NCBI GenBank assembly: GCA_016218345.1
Contig: JACREH010000087.1
Coordinates: 1-40,435, forward strand
Origin: Gammaproteobacteria bacterium
GTDB taxonomy: Bacteria; Pseudomonadota; Gammaproteobacteria; Acidiferrobacterales; UBA6901
DNA: 40,435 nucleotides
Reading direction: 5' to 3'
Shown here one piece after another: positions 18,232 to 27,817 of this stretch. The position numbers and the translations under genes are program-made. Under the pieces are notes generated by a model. The model saw only the letters and a list, made by a program, of their open reading frames with translations. It did not search any database and was not told where the DNA came from. Position 1 is the stretch's first letter. Every line of letters begins with the position of its first letter.

Positions 18232-19543
18232 GGCGCGTCTCGACTACCGCGTCGCCCCCGGCGGCGTATTCCACGGCCGGCTGCGCGTGGCCGGCGACAA
18301 GTCCATCTCGCATCGCGCAGTCATGCTGGGCGCGCTCGCCGAGGGCGTCACGCGCGTGACCGGCCTGTTGGAGGGCGAAGACGTGCTCTGCACCTTGGCG
18401 GCGTTTCGCGCCATGGGCGTGACGGCCGAGGGCCCCGAGCACGGAAGGCTCACCCTCCACGGCGTCGGCCTGCACGGCCTGCGCGCGCCGCGCGGTCCGC
18501 TCGACATGGGCAACTCCGGCACTGCCATGCGGCTCATGGCCGGGATCCTGTCCGGACAGCAATTCGATTCGGTGCTGACCGGCGACGCCTCGCTGAGCAA
18601 GCGGCCGATGAAACGGGTGAGCGAGCCGCTCGGGTTGATGGGCGCGCGCATCGACACCGCCGAGGGCGGACGACCGCCGCTCAAGATCGCGGGCGGCCGG
18701 AAGCTGCGCGGCATTCGCTACGAAATGCCGATGGCCAGCGCGCAGGTAAAGTCGTCGTTGCTGCTCGCCGGGCTGTATGCCGACGGCGAAACCGCCGTGA
18801 CCGAACCCGCGCCCACCCGCGATCACACCGAGCGCATGCTGCGCGGCTTCGGCTACGCGGTGACGACCGACGACGCCACCGTCCGGTTGCGCGGCGGCGG
18901 CAGGCTCACGGCCCGCGACATCGATGTGCCGGCCGATATCTCGTCGGCGACGTTCTTTCTGGTCGGCGCCGCCATCAGTTCCGGCTCGGAACTGGTGCTC
19001 GAACACGTCGGCATCAACCCCACGCGCATCGGCGTGATCAATATTCTCAAGCTCATGGGCGCCGATGTGACGGTGGAAAACCGCCGCGAGGCCGGCGGCG
19101 AACCGGTCGCCGATCTGCGCGTGCGCGGCGGGCGCCTCACCGGCATCCGCATCCCCGAAGACCAGGTACCGCTGGCGATCGATGAATTCCCGGCGCTGTT
19201 TATCGCCGCCGCCTGCGCCGAAGGCGAGACCGTGCTGACCGGGGCCCACGAGCTGCGCGTCAAGGAGAGCGACCGGATCGCGGTCATGGCCGAGGGCCTG
19301 ACGCGCCTCGCCATCGCCGTCCGGGAAACACCGGACGGCATCGTCATCCAGGGCGGGATGCTGCGGGGCGGCGAGGTCGACAGCCACGGCGACCATCGCA
19401 TCGCCATGGCGTTCGCGATCGCCGGGCTGCGTGCCGGCGCGCCGATCACGATCCGCGATTGCAAGAATGTCGCGACCTCGTTCCCCGACTTTGTTGACTT
19501 GGCCAAGCACGCCGGACTGGCGGTTGAAGAGATATTGGTATGA
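18224..19543 (+). CDS. aroA: 3-phosphoshikimate 1-carboxyvinyltransferase (EPSP synthase)
   Basis: This 439-residue enzyme performs the sixth shikimate step, joining PEP to shikimate-3-phosphate. The TTG start at 18224 lies inside the tyrA end with AGGGGA about 8 bases before it; the open frame upstream is tyrA sequence in another frame. Active-site signatures are GDKSISHRAVMLG, the PEP-binding GNSGTAMRLMAG, LRVKESDRIA and HGDHRIAMAF. The LMAG loop suggests the glyphosate-tolerant or intermediate class could be examined, but class cannot be decided by eye. A family B repeat follows directly. Confidence 0.95.
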   Translation: MTEARLDYRVAPGGVFHGRLRVAGDKSISHRAVMLGALAEGVTRVTGLLEGEDVLCTLAAFRAMGVTAEGPEHGRLTLHGVGLHGLRAPRGPLDMGNSGTAMRLMAGILSGQQFDSVLTGDASLSKRPMKRVSEPLGLMGARIDTAEGGRPPLKIAGGRKLRGIRYEMPMASAQVKSSLLLAGLYADGETAVTEPAPTRDHTERMLRGFGYAVTTDDATVRLRGGGRLTARDIDVPADISSATFFLVGAAISSGSELVLEHVGINPTRIGVINILKLMGADVTVENRREAGGEPVADLRVRGGRLTGIRIPEDQVPLAIDEFPALFIAAACAEGETVLTGAHELRVKESDRIAVMAEGLTRLAIAVRETPDGIVIQGGMLRGGEVDSHGDHRIAMAFAIAGLRAGAPITIRDCKNVATSFPDFVDLAKHAGLAVEEILV

Positions 19544-19547
19544 TTTT

Positions 19548-19640
19548 TAGCCGCAGATGAACGCGGATAAACGCAGATTGAACGGCAACAACATATAAAA
19601 ATCTGTCGATCGAATTTATCTGCGTTCATCTGCGGCAAAA
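19548..19640. repeat. Family B inverted-arm repeat between aroA and cmk
   Basis: The left arm (19548-19579) is tagccgcagatgaacgcgga then taaacgcagatt. The right arm (19616-19640) is tttatctgcgttcatctgcg then gcaaa. The right arm overlaps the likely cmk leader (cmk starts at 19652). It is transcribed within the operon if aroA and cmk are read through. Confidence 0.8.
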
Positions 19641-19651
19641 GCATTTTTCAT

Positions 19652-20344
19652 ATGAATCCCTCAAACAAGATTCCGGTGCTGACGATCGACGGCCCGGCCG
19701 GCTCCGGCAAGGGCACGGTCGGCCAGATCGTGGCCGCGTGTCTCGGCTGGCATTATCTCGACAGCGGCGCGCTCTACCGGGTGCTGGCGGTGGCCATGCA
19801 GCAGGTCGGCTGCCGCCCCACCGATGGCGCGCGCCTGGCCGGGCTGGTCGAGTCGCTCGATATCCGCTTCGAGACCCGCACCGACGGCGAGCCGGCGCAC
19901 GTGCGGCTGGCGGGCGTGGACGTGACCGCGGCGGTGCGCAGCGAGGCCTGCGGGCGGCTGGCCTCGGAAATCGCCGCCCAGCCGGCGGTGCGTGCCGCGC
20001 TGTTGCTCAAACAACGGGCATTTCGCCGCCCCCCGGGGCTGGTGGCGGACGGCCGCGACATGGGTACGACCGTGTTTCCGGACGCGGTCGTGAAGATTTT
20101 TCTGACCGCCAGCCCCGAAATCCGCGCCGAAAGGCGCTATAAACAGTTGAAGCAAAAGGGTTTCGATGATAATCTTGAAAAGCTTACGGGGGAGATTCGT
20201 GAACGCGACCGGCGGGATGCCGAGCGCGCCGCCTCACCACTGACACCCGCAGCCGACGCCGACACCCTCGACACGTCCCGCATGACGATCGCCGAAGTGG
20301 TGGAGTCGATCCTGGCGCGCCTGCGGAGCCGGTCGGCATATTAG
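19652..20344 (+). CDS. cmk: Cytidylate kinase
   Basis: This 230-residue P-loop kinase phosphorylates CMP and dCMP. The P-loop is DGPAGSGKGTVGQ near residue 11; YLDSGALYRVLA, the CMP-binding region (VRSEACGRLASEIAAQPAVR), DGRDMGTTVFPDA and the LID DRRDAERAASPL are all in order. The cmk-rpsA order is conserved across most proteobacteria. It starts 11 bases after the right arm of the repeat. Confidence 0.96.
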   Translation: MNPSNKIPVLTIDGPAGSGKGTVGQIVAACLGWHYLDSGALYRVLAVAMQQVGCRPTDGARLAGLVESLDIRFETRTDGEPAHVRLAGVDVTAAVRSEACGRLASEIAAQPAVRAALLLKQRAFRRPPGLVADGRDMGTTVFPDAVVKIFLTASPEIRAERRYKQLKQKGFDDNLEKLTGEIRERDRRDAERAASPLTPAADADTLDTSRMTIAEVVESILARLRSRSAY

Positions 20345-20489
20345 CGGTTGCTAATGCACCGGACAGTGGCGTGACGAATCTCCAGTGTTCAATCTCAATC
20401 CCGCCGCGCCATTACCAGCCACACGGCGCATGCGGACAAAATGGGCGCGGTGCGCGGTCGGCATCGCTTTTCCTGGGACCAACAGACAA

Positions 20490-22163
20490 ATGAGTGAAAG
20501 TTTCGCCGAGTTATTCGAACAGAGTCTAAACACCGCCCGCATGCAGCCGGGCGGCCTTATTGTCGGGGAAGTGGTGCATGTCGACGACGAAGTGGTGGTC
20601 GTCTATGCCGGCCTCAAGTCGGAGGGTGTGATCCCGGCCGACCAATTCCGCGACGCCACCGGTCAGGTCACCGTCAAGGTCGGCGACCAGGTGGAAGTGG
20701 TCGTCGAGAATCTCGAAGACGGCTTCGGCGAAACCCGGTTGTCGCGCGAGAAGGCCTGCCGCGCCAAGTCCTGGGATGTGCTCGACAAGGCCTTCGAAGG
20801 CCAGGAAATCGTCAAGGGCGTCATCACCGGCAAGGTCAAGGGCGGTTTCACCGTCGCCATCGACACCATCCGCGCCTTCCTGCCCGGTTCGCTGGTGGAC
20901 GTGCGCCCGGTGCGCGACCCCAGCTACCTGGAAGGCAAGGAACTCGAATTCAAGGTCATCAAGCTCGACCGCAAGCGCAACAACGTCGTGGTCTCGCGGC
21001 GCGCGGTGGTCGAATCGGAAATCTCCGTCGAGCGCGACACGCTGCTCGCCAATCTCGAAGAAGGCCAGATCGTCAAGGGCGTGGTCAAGAACCTCACCGA
21101 CTACGGTGCGTTCGTCGACCTCGGCGGCATCGACGGCCTGCTGCACATCACCGACCTTTCCTGGAAGCGCGTCAAGCACCCCTCCGAGGTGCTCAAGATC
21201 GGCGACGAGATCGAGGCCAAGGTGCTGCGCTTCGACCGCGAACGCAACCGCGTGTCGCTCGGTCTCAAACAGCTGGGCGAGGATCCGTGGGCCGATCTGG
21301 CGCGCCGCTACCCCGAGGGTAAGCGCCTGTTCGGCAAGGTCACCAATATCACCGATTACGGCGCGTTCGTCGAGATCGAGGACGGCGTCGAGGGTCTGGT
21401 GCATGTCTCCGAGATGGACTGGACCAACAAGAACGTTCATCCCACCAAGGTCGCGCAACTGGGCGACGAGGTCGAGGTCATGGTGCTCGACATCGATCCC
21501 GAGCGCCGCCGCATCTCGCTCGGCATCAAGCAATGCCATCCGAATCCGTGGGAAGAGTTCGCCTCCAACCACAACAAGGGCGACAAGGTCCGGGGCCAGA
21601 TCAAGTCGATCACCGACTTCGGCGTGTTCGTCGGTCTCGAGGGCGGCATCGACGGCCTGATTCACCTGAGCGACCTGTCCTGGAACCGGCCCGGCGAGGA
21701 AGCGGTGCGCGACTTCAAGAAGGGCGACGAGCTCGAGGCCGTGGTGCTGGCGATCGATCCGGAGCGCGAGCGCATCTCGCTCGGCATCAAGCAGATGGAA
21801 GGCGACCCGTTCAACAATTTCGTCGCCGAACACGGCAAGGGCAGCGTCGTCACCGGCACGGTGACAAGCGTCGACGCCAAGGGCGCGGTGGTCAAGCTCA
21901 CCAACGACGTCGAGGGCTATCTGCGCGCCTCGGAACTGTCGCGCGAGCGCATCGAAGACGCGCGCAGCGTGCTGAAGGAAGGCGACAGCGTCGAGGCCAA
22001 GATCACCACTATCGACCGCAAGAATCGCAAGTTGTCGCTGTCGGTGAAGGCCAAGGACTTCGAGGAGGAGAGCGAGGCAGTCCAGGAATACTCGCGTAAA
22101 TCCAGCACCGGGACGTCCACCTTGTTCGCCGACAAGCTCAAAGAAAAACTGACCAAGAAGTAA
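20490..22163 (+). CDS. rpsA: 30S ribosomal protein S1
   Basis: S1 binds mRNA to the 30S subunit. The ATG at 20490 gives exactly 557 residues, the E. coli length, starting [13 protein letters not shown]; an open frame further upstream is leader sequence. Six S1 repeats are visible, with the standard [41 protein letters not shown] and [21 protein letters not shown] cores in repeats 3 to 5. There is no good Shine-Dalgarno before the ATG, as in other rpsA genes whose translation is autoregulated by S1. The 145-base leader has a small inverted repeat (ttagc/gctaa) just after the cmk stop. Confidence 0.97.
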   Translation: MSESFAELFEQSLNTARMQPGGLIVGEVVHVDDEVVVVYAGLKSEGVIPADQFRDATGQVTVKVGDQVEVVVENLEDGFGETRLSREKACRAKSWDVLDKAFEGQEIVKGVITGKVKGGFTVAIDTIRAFLPGSLVDVRPVRDPSYLEGKELEFKVIKLDRKRNNVVVSRRAVVESEISVERDTLLANLEEGQIVKGVVKNLTDYGAFVDLGGIDGLLHITDLSWKRVKHPSEVLKIGDEIEAKVLRFDRERNRVSLGLKQLGEDPWADLARRYPEGKRLFGKVTNITDYGAFVEIEDGVEGLVHVSEMDWTNKNVHPTKVAQLGDEVEVMVLDIDPERRRISLGIKQCHPNPWEEFASNHNKGDKVRGQIKSITDFGVFVGLEGGIDGLIHLSDLSWNRPGEEAVRDFKKGDELEAVVLAIDPERERISLGIKQMEGDPFNNFVAEHGKGSVVTGTVTSVDAKGAVVKLTNDVEGYLRASELSRERIEDARSVLKEGDSVEAKITTIDRKNRKLSLSVKAKDFEEESEAVQEYSRKSSTGTSTLFADKLKEKLTKK

Positions 22164-22206
22164 CTATACTTAGTCAGGGTTCAGCGATATTCCAGGGGTG
22201 CCGGAG

Positions 22207-22485
22207 ATGACCAAGTCAGAACTGATCGCATCGCTCTCGACCAAGCAGCCGCAGCTGGAGTATCGCGACGTGGAACTGGCGGTCAAGGAGCTGATCGAGC
22301 ATATGTCGGCGGCGCTGGCCGCGGGCGAACGCATCGAGGTGCGCGGTTTCGGCAGCTTTTCGCTGCACTACCGGCCGCCGCGCGTCGGACGCAACCCCAA
22401 GACCGGCGACACCGTGCGCGTGCCGGACAAGCATGTCCCGCATTTCAAGCCCGGCAAGGAACTCAAGGAGCGCGTCAATCTGTAA
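22207..22485 (+). CDS. ihfB: Integration host factor subunit beta
   Basis: This 92-residue HU-family protein bends DNA as a heterodimer with IhfA. The ATG at 22207 gives the canonical [10 protein letters not shown]; a GTG at 22198 would add three residues. The arm motif [13 protein letters not shown] carries the intercalating proline, preceded by [17 protein letters not shown] and followed by [14 protein letters not shown]. It sits after rpsA as in most gammaproteobacteria and is closed by a clear terminator. Confidence 0.97.
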   Translation: MTKSELIASLSTKQPQLEYRDVELAVKELIEHMSAALAAGERIEVRGFGSFSLHYRPPRVGRNPKTGDTVRVPDKHVPHFKPGKELKERVNL

Positions 22486-22515
22486 GGGAACAGCCGGCAG
22501 GTATCGCAACTACAG

Positions 22516-22549
22516 AAACGGCATGTGGACCTCCGCATGCCGTTTTTTT
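22516..22549 (+). terminator. Rho-independent terminator after ihfB
   Basis: A perfect ten-base stem aaacggcatg / catgccgttt closes a ten-base loop and runs into seven T residues. It probably ends the rpsA-ihfB transcript; lapA then needs its own promoter or readthrough. Confidence 0.85.
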
Positions 22550-22596
22550 ATGGAGTCTTTCATCACGGTCGTGAACAGTCGGACGAAGGAGGCGAT

Positions 22597-22893
22597 ATGA
22601 AGTGGCTATTCTACGGAGTGCTGGCGCTGGTCGTACTGGTGTTCGGTCTGGGGTTCGTCACGAAAAACGCCGAGCCCGTCAGCCTGGTCTATTACTTCGG
22701 GCTCGATTGGAAGGCGCCGCTCGCGGTCATGTTGCTCGTCAGCCTGAGCATCGGCGTGCTACTCGGGCTGGTGGCGAGCCTCGGCATGGTGCTGCGCATG
22801 CAACACCGGCTGGTCAAGGCGCGCCGCGAGATCCGCGAGACCGAGCAGGAAGTGAAGAATCTCCGCTCGCTGCCGATCAAGGACGTGCTGTAA
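22597..22893 (+). CDS. lapA: LapA family inner-membrane protein
   Basis: This 98-residue protein has two membrane helices (residues about 2-22 and 40-65) and a short charged coil at the C-terminus (RREIRETEQEVKNLRSL). It matches LapA (YciS, DUF1049), partner of LapB in control of lipopolysaccharide assembly. The start at 22597 is fixed by GAAGGAGG upstream. The stop is six bases before lapB, as in E. coli, so they form a two-gene unit. Confidence 0.92.
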   Translation: MKWLFYGVLALVVLVFGLGFVTKNAEPVSLVYYFGLDWKAPLAVMLLVSLSIGVLLGLVASLGMVLRMQHRLVKARREIRETEQEVKNLRSLPIKDVL

Positions 22894-22898
22894 TCGCC

Positions 22899-24077
22899 AT
22901 GGAGTTGGGCGCGCACGATCTGCTGTGGTTGCTGCTGCCGCTGGCGGCCGCCTCCGGCTGGTGGGTGGCGCGCCTCGATCACCGGCTGCGGCCGGCCAAG
23001 GCGGCGCGCGATTTTCCCTCGGCGTATTTCAAGGGCCTCAACTTTTTGTTGAACGAGCAGCCCGACAAGGCCATCGAGGTGTTCATCAAGGTGCTGGAGG
23101 TCGATTCGGAGACGGTCGAGACCCATCTGGCGCTCGGCAATCTGTTTCGCAGGCGCGGCGAGGTCGAGCGCGCCATCCGCATTCATCAGAACCTGATCGC
23201 CCGCCCGACGCTCGACAAGGAGCAGCGTTCCCAGGCGTTGCTCGAACTCGGCCAGGATTACCTCAAGGCCGGTCTGTTCGACCGCGCCGAGAACCTGTTT
23301 CTCGAACTGGCCGAGTACCGGTTGCACAACCAGCAGGCGCTGCGCTTCCTGATGCAGATCTATCAACAGGAAAAGGAATGGGAGCAGGCCATCGCCACCT
23401 GCCGGAAGCTGGCGCGCGCCACCGGCACCGCCTTCGACGATGTGATCGCCCAGTATTATTGCGAATTGGCCGAACAGGCCGTGACCGCCAAGGACGTCAA
23501 CGGCGCGCACGGCTTCATCAAGCAGGCGCTGGCCGCCGACCGCCAGTGCGTGCGCGCCAGCATCCTGCTGGGCCGCCTGGAGGCCATGCAGGGGCGCCAT
23601 CGCGAGGCCATCAAGGCCTGGAAACGTATCGAGGAGCAGGACGCGCATTACCTCGGCGAGGTCGCCGACCAGATGGCCGCAAGTTTCCAGGCGCTCGGCG
23701 ACGAGGACGGATTATACGATTTCCTCCAGGCCGCGCTCCAGGCGCACGGCGGCGTGGCCATGATGCTGGCGCTGGCGGCGGTGATCAAGCAGCGCCAGGG
23801 TATCGGTGCCGCCGAGGAATTCGTGGTCGACTGGCTGCACCGCGAGCCGTCGGTGCACGGCCTGCAATATTTAATCGACCTGAATCTGGCCGAGGCCGAT
23901 CTCTCGGTCCGGGACGACCTGGTGCTGTTGCGCGACATCATCGGCGAACTCATCGAGCAGCAGCGCGGCTATATCTGCCGGCAATGCGGGTTCAAGGGCA
24001 AATCCCTGCACTGGCAATGTCCGAGCTGCAAGCGCTGGAACGCCATGAAACCGTTCTTCGGGGGTGCGCTTGATTGA
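22899..24077 (+). CDS. lapB: Lipopolysaccharide assembly protein LapB
   Basis: This 392-residue protein has an N-terminal membrane anchor ([17 protein letters not shown]), a series of TPR helices (from [22 protein letters not shown] through about residue 350) and a C-terminal rubredoxin-like zinc knuckle, [21 protein letters not shown]. In E. coli LapB (YciM) adjusts LpxC levels through FtsH. The size, layout and place between lapA and pyrF match. The four zinc cysteines are intact. It implies a lipopolysaccharide-bearing outer membrane. Confidence 0.95.
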   Translation: MELGAHDLLWLLLPLAAASGWWVARLDHRLRPAKAARDFPSAYFKGLNFLLNEQPDKAIEVFIKVLEVDSETVETHLALGNLFRRRGEVERAIRIHQNLIARPTLDKEQRSQALLELGQDYLKAGLFDRAENLFLELAEYRLHNQQALRFLMQIYQQEKEWEQAIATCRKLARATGTAFDDVIAQYYCELAEQAVTAKDVNGAHGFIKQALAADRQCVRASILLGRLEAMQGRHREAIKAWKRIEEQDAHYLGEVADQMAASFQALGDEDGLYDFLQAALQAHGGVAMMLALAAVIKQRQGIGAAEEFVVDWLHREPSVHGLQYLIDLNLAEADLSVRDDLVLLRDIIGELIEQQRGYICRQCGFKGKSLHWQCPSCKRWNAMKPFFGGALD

Positions 24078-24774
24078 CGGCGGCGCGCCGCGCGTGATCG
24101 TGGCCCTGGATTTTCCGGACGCCGCCCAGGCGCTGGCGCTCAGCGCGCGCCTCGACCCGCGCCAGTGCCGGCTCAAGATCGGCATGGAGCTTTTCACCGC
24201 CGCCGGCCCGGCGCTGGTCGAGCGCCTGACGGCCGGCGGGTTCGCGGTGTTTCTGGACCTCAAATATCACGATATCCCGACCACGGTGGCGCGCGCCTGC
24301 AGCGCCGCCGCCCGGCTCGGCGTATGGATGGTGAACGTGCACACGCTCGGTGGCCCGGCCATGCTGGCCGCGGCGCGCGCCGCGATCGACGCCGGCGGTC
24401 ACCGGCCGCTGCTGCTCGGGGTCACCGTTCTCACCAGCCACGACCCGGCCGAGCTGCGTGCCGTCGGCCTGGAGCGGCCGGTGGACGCGCAGGTGGAATC
24501 GCTGGCGGAATTGGCCAAAGATGCCGGACTCGACGGCGTGGTGTGTTCGGCGCGCGAGGCGGCGGCGCTGCGCCGCCGTTTCGGCCCGGGGTTTCTGCTG
24601 GTGACGCCGGGGATTCGCGCCGAACCGGTCGAGGCCGACGATCAGCGCCGCAGCCTGACGGCCGCCGACGCGCGCCGCCAGGGAGCGGATTACCTCGTGA
24701 TCGGGCGTCCGATCACCCAGGCGGCCGATCCGCTCGCGGCCTTGGCGGCGTTCAACGCGCAGCTGCCGCGCTGA
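24064..24774 (+). CDS. pyrF: Orotidine 5'-phosphate decarboxylase
   Basis: This 236-residue TIM-barrel enzyme performs the last step of UMP synthesis. The N-terminal [23 protein letters not shown], the catalytic [12 protein letters not shown] (Asp-Lys-x-x-Asp) and C-terminal VTPGIRAE and YLVIGRPIT are typical. The start is GTG 24064 or TTG 24070; a GGGGG run just before or over the GTG sits better for the TTG. Either start overlaps the end of lapB. Confidence 0.95.
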   Translation: MRLIDGGAPRVIVALDFPDAAQALALSARLDPRQCRLKIGMELFTAAGPALVERLTAGGFAVFLDLKYHDIPTTVARACSAAARLGVWMVNVHTLGGPAMLAAARAAIDAGGHRPLLLGVTVLTSHDPAELRAVGLERPVDAQVESLAELAKDAGLDGVVCSAREAAALRRRFGPGFLLVTPGIRAEPVEADDQRRSLTAADARRQGADYLVIGRPITQAADPLAALAAFNAQLPR

Positions 24775-24845
24775 ATCCCCGGAGCACCGGCGGTCGCCGC
24801 GTCAGCCCGGGGGACCGGCAAACAATCGATAGCGGGAGCTGACCA

Positions 24846-25145
24846 ATGAAAATAGATATCGCACTGCTAATAAGCCTGGGTGCCGTGCTGGTGATCGGGT
24901 ATTGCCTGTGGCTGCTGTTCGCGCTCAAGAAGGACATACCCGGCGGCCAGGTCGGCCGGCAATGGCGGCTGCTCGAAGTATTGGTGTGGTTGTTCGCGCT
25001 TGGCTACCTGGTTACGCCGTTTTCCGAGTTGTTGTCCGAACAGACACTGCGCCTGATCGTCGCCATCGTGTTTTTTTTCGGAGCGCTTTACGTGATGGTC
25101 ACCGTGCGGCTGATTCATCGCATCATCCGGCTGCTCTCCGGATGA
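24846..25145 (+). CDS. Small integral membrane protein of unknown function
   Basis: This 99-residue protein has three likely membrane helices (IALLISLGAVLVIGYCLWLL, LLEVLVWLFALGYLVTPF and LRLIVAIVFFFGALYVMVTV) with positive loops and a basic C-terminus (RLIHRIIRLLSG). GGGAGC lies 6 bases before the ATG. I recognise no family. It follows pyrF by 71 bases and may be in the same transcript. Confidence 0.65.
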   Translation: MKIDIALLISLGAVLVIGYCLWLLFALKKDIPGGQVGRQWRLLEVLVWLFALGYLVTPFSELLSEQTLRLIVAIVFFFGALYVMVTVRLIHRIIRLLSG

Positions 25146-25186
25146 CGCCGATCGCGCCGTCGCGGGAGCGAACCGTGCCTGGAAAT

Positions 25187-25215
25187 AAAAAAGGATTTCC
25201 CGAGGGAAACCCTTT
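25187..25215 (-). terminator. Rho-independent terminator of the tRNA-Leu gene
   Basis: On the minus strand, aaagggtttccc pairs with gggaaatccttt around a tight loop and is followed by a T-rich run. It begins 12 bases after the CCA end of the tRNA, so the tRNA is transcribed alone toward the left. Confidence 0.8.
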
Positions 25216-25226
25216 ATAGTAAGTAC

Positions 25227-25313
25227 TGGTACCGAGGAGAGGACTTGAACCTCCACGGGGTTACCCCCACTAACACCTGAAGCTAGCGCGTCTACCAATT
25301 CCGCCACCCCGGC
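25227..25313 (-). tRNA. leuT: tRNA-Leu (anticodon CAG)
   Basis: On the minus strand the gene reads gccggggtggcggaattgg at the 5' end and finishes ggttcaagtcctctcctcgg then taCCA. It is 87 bases including an encoded CCA, with the long variable arm of a class II tRNA. The anticodon stem ctagc/gttag encloses TTCAGGT, giving anticodon CAG for the CUG codon, the main leucine codon in the GC-rich genes here. The acceptor stem has two G-U type pairs but is otherwise regular. The symbol follows E. coli usage and is tentative. Confidence 0.95.
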
Positions 25314-25379
25314 AATCCGGCCGTCGCTGGCGCATGACCAGGCCGACCGAGGCGCGCACTGTACCGAGAGAAGAATTCG

Positions 25380-27644
25380 ATGTCAACGAAATCCCCCGAT
25401 TCTCCGCCGCTCGATCCGATGCTCGATCGCGAAGCCGCTAAATACGCCTTCCCGGTGCCGAGCCGCGAGGCGGTGTTGGCGCATCTCGCGCAACGCGGCG
25501 AACCAATGTCGCTCAAGCGCCTGGCGGCCGAACTCGGCGTCGACGGCGAGCGCGATCTCGATTCGTTCGCGCGCCGGCTGCGCGCCATGGAGCGCGACGG
25601 CCAGCTGTTGAAGAACCGCCGCGGCCGCTACGGGCTCATCGAGAAGATGGACATGGTGCGCGGCCATGTCATCGGCCACCCCGACGGTTTCGGTTTTCTC
25701 GAACCCGACGAGGGCGGCGAAGATCTGTTCCTCAGCCCGCGCGAGATGCGCCAAGTGCTGCACGGCGACCGGGTGGTGGCGCGGGTCGCCGGCCTCGACG
25801 CGCGCGGCCGCAAGGAGGGCAGTATCGTCGAGGTCCTGGAGCGTCGCCACCGCAGCGTGGTCGGCCGTTACCGCGCCGAGAACCAGGTCGGCTTCGTGGC
25901 CCCGGCCGACAAGCGTCTCGGCCAGGACATCCTCATTCCCCAGGGCGGCGAGGGCGGGGCGCGCAGCGGCCAGATCGTGGTAGCCGAGATCGTCGATCAA
26001 CCGACCGTCCGCACCCAGGCGGTCGGCAAGATCGTCGAGGTGTTGGGCGATCACATGGCGCCGGGCATGGAGATCGAGGTCGCGACCCGCATGTTCGATC
26101 TGCCGCATGTCTGGCCGGACGCGCTGCGCGAGGAGACCGCGCAGTTCGGTCATCAGGTCCCGGAGGACGCCAAGCAGGGCCGCGTGGATATCCGTGAGCT
26201 GCCGCTCGTCACCATCGACGGCGAGGACGCGCGCGATTTCGACGACGCCGTGTACTGCGAGCCGCGCGGCAAGGATTTTCGCCTGCTGGTGGCGATCGCC
26301 GATGTATCCCATTACGTGCGTGCCGGCACGGCGCTCGATCGCGAGGCCTACAGCCGCGGCAACTCGGTGTATTTCCCGAATTACGTCATACCGATGCTGC
26401 CGGAAATCCTGTCCAACGGGCTGTGCTCGTTGAATCCGGACGTCGACCGGCTGTGCATGGTGTGCGACATGCACGTCAACGCGCGCGGCAAGATCCTCGA
26501 GTATAAATTCTATAACGCCGTGATGCGTTCGCACGCGCGCCTGACCTACAACGCCGTGGCGGCGATGCTGGTCGGGAAGGACGCCGCCTTGCGCCAGCGC
26601 TATGCGGCGCTGGTGCCGCATCTCGAAGATCTCTACACGCTTTATAACTTGTTGCACGGTGCGCGCGCCAAGCGCGGCGCGGTCGATTTCGATTTGCCCG
26701 AGACGCGCATCATCTACAACGAACAACGCAAGATCGAGCGTATCGAGCCGGTCACGCGCAACGACGCCCATCGGCTGATCGAGGAGTGCATGCTGGCGGC
26801 CAATGTCTGCGCCGCCGAGTGGTTGACAGCGCGCAAGATGGCCATTCCCTACCGTATTCACGCCGGCCCGACGCCGGAGAAGCTGGCGAACCTCCGGGAC
26901 TTTCTGTTCGAGTTCGGCCTGAAACTCGGTGGCGGCGACGAGCCGCAGGCCAGCGATTACGCCAAACTCCTGGCGAGTGTCGAGGGCCGGCCGGACGCGC
27001 GCCTGATTCAAGCGGTGATGCTGCGCTCCCTGAGCCAGGCGATCTACAGCCCCGAGAACATCGGCCACTTCGCCCTCGGCTACCCGAGCTACACCCACTT
27101 CACCTCGCCGATCCGGCGTTACCCGGACCTGCTCGTGCACCGTGCCATCAACACCGGTCTGCGGCGGGCCGCGCCGGACAGCGCCGAGTCCGTGCAGGTG
27201 CACGGCGAACACCTGTCCATGACCGAGCGGCGCGCCGACGACGCCACCCGCGACGTGACCCGCCGGCTCAAGACCGAGTACATGCAGGGCCGGATCGGCG
27301 AGGAATTCGACGGCATCATCAGCGGCGTCACCAATTTCGGCATCTTCGTGGAGCTGTCCGAGGTGTATGTCGACGGCCTGGTGCACATCACTGCACTCGG
27401 CAACGACTATTACCATTTCGATCCGGCCAAGCACCGCCTGCTCGGCGAGCGCACCAAGACCGTCTATCGGTTGGGCGACAAGGTCCGCATTCGGGTGGTG
27501 CGGGTCGATCTCGACGAGGCCAAGCTCGACTTCGAATTGGCCGGCTCGCCCGCGCCGGCGGCGCGCGCCAAGTCGTCGCGCCCGGCCGAGCGCGGCGGCG
27601 GCCTGCACCGCACCGGCCGGCGCCGCGCCAAGAAGAAGAAATAG
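25380..27644 (+). CDS. rnr: Ribonuclease R
   Basis: This 754-residue processive 3'-5' exoribonuclease degrades structured RNA. In order: winged-helix region (residues about 30-90), cold-shock domains, the RNB catalytic domain with DGEDARDFDDAVYC near residue 280 (metal-binding aspartates), an S1 domain near 640-725 and a basic tail ending RRRAKKKK. The FTSPIRRYPDLLVHRAI signature is present. It is followed by rlmB, as in many gammaproteobacteria, with a long family A repeat between. Confidence 0.96.
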   Translation: MSTKSPDSPPLDPMLDREAAKYAFPVPSREAVLAHLAQRGEPMSLKRLAAELGVDGERDLDSFARRLRAMERDGQLLKNRRGRYGLIEKMDMVRGHVIGHPDGFGFLEPDEGGEDLFLSPREMRQVLHGDRVVARVAGLDARGRKEGSIVEVLERRHRSVVGRYRAENQVGFVAPADKRLGQDILIPQGGEGGARSGQIVVAEIVDQPTVRTQAVGKIVEVLGDHMAPGMEIEVATRMFDLPHVWPDALREETAQFGHQVPEDAKQGRVDIRELPLVTIDGEDARDFDDAVYCEPRGKDFRLLVAIADVSHYVRAGTALDREAYSRGNSVYFPNYVIPMLPEILSNGLCSLNPDVDRLCMVCDMHVNARGKILEYKFYNAVMRSHARLTYNAVAAMLVGKDAALRQRYAALVPHLEDLYTLYNLLHGARAKRGAVDFDLPETRIIYNEQRKIERIEPVTRNDAHRLIEECMLAANVCAAEWLTARKMAIPYRIHAGPTPEKLANLRDFLFEFGLKLGGGDEPQASDYAKLLASVEGRPDARLIQAVMLRSLSQAIYSPENIGHFALGYPSYTHFTSPIRRYPDLLVHRAINTGLRRAAPDSAESVQVHGEHLSMTERRADDATRDVTRRLKTEYMQGRIGEEFDGIISGVTNFGIFVELSEVYVDGLVHITALGNDYYHFDPAKHRLLGERTKTVYRLGDKVRIRVVRVDLDEAKLDFELAGSPAPAARAKSSRPAERGGGLHRTGRRRAKKKK

Positions 27645-27659
27645 TCTCTAGTAATATCG

Positions 27660-27799
27660 TTTGACGCAGAGACGCAGAGACGCAGAGAAAACAAAATTCC
27701 GGCGAAAGCCGGAATCCAGAGCCTGTACCTTCAAAGGTTTCTTGGTGGTTCTACCGCAAGCAATGCTTTTCTCAGCGTCTCTGCGTCTCTGCGTCAAAA
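27660..27799. repeat. Family A inverted-arm repeat between rnr and rlmB
   Basis: The left arm (27660-27691) is tttgacgcagagacgcagag then acgcagagaaaa. The right arm (27771-27799) is ctcagcgtctctgcgtctct then gcgtcaaaa. The arms match over about 28 bases. The centre is longer than in other copies and contains another repeat (27696-27715). Confidence 0.85.
27696..27715. repeat. attccggc-gaaa-gccggaat hairpin nested in the family A element
   Basis: A perfect eight-base stem with a GAAA tetraloop, followed by ccagagcc. Hairpins of this form are common dispersed repeats in proteobacteria. Its place within the centre of a family A copy suggests one repeat inserted into another. Confidence 0.7.
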
Positions 27800-27817
27800 G
27801 TTCATAGAACGAAATCA

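Noticed and set aside
22602-22898. Longer lapB start inside lapA
   Set aside because: The added residues are out-of-frame lapA translation; ATG 22899 gives the family length and a membrane-anchor N-terminus.
25383-27608. Long open frame on the minus strand opposite rnr (741 codons)
   Set aside because: It mirrors the rnr codon pattern in GC-rich DNA, has no recognisable domain and no ribosome site; rnr is certain. The same applies to long antisense frames opposite aroA, gyrA, rpsA, pheA and radA.
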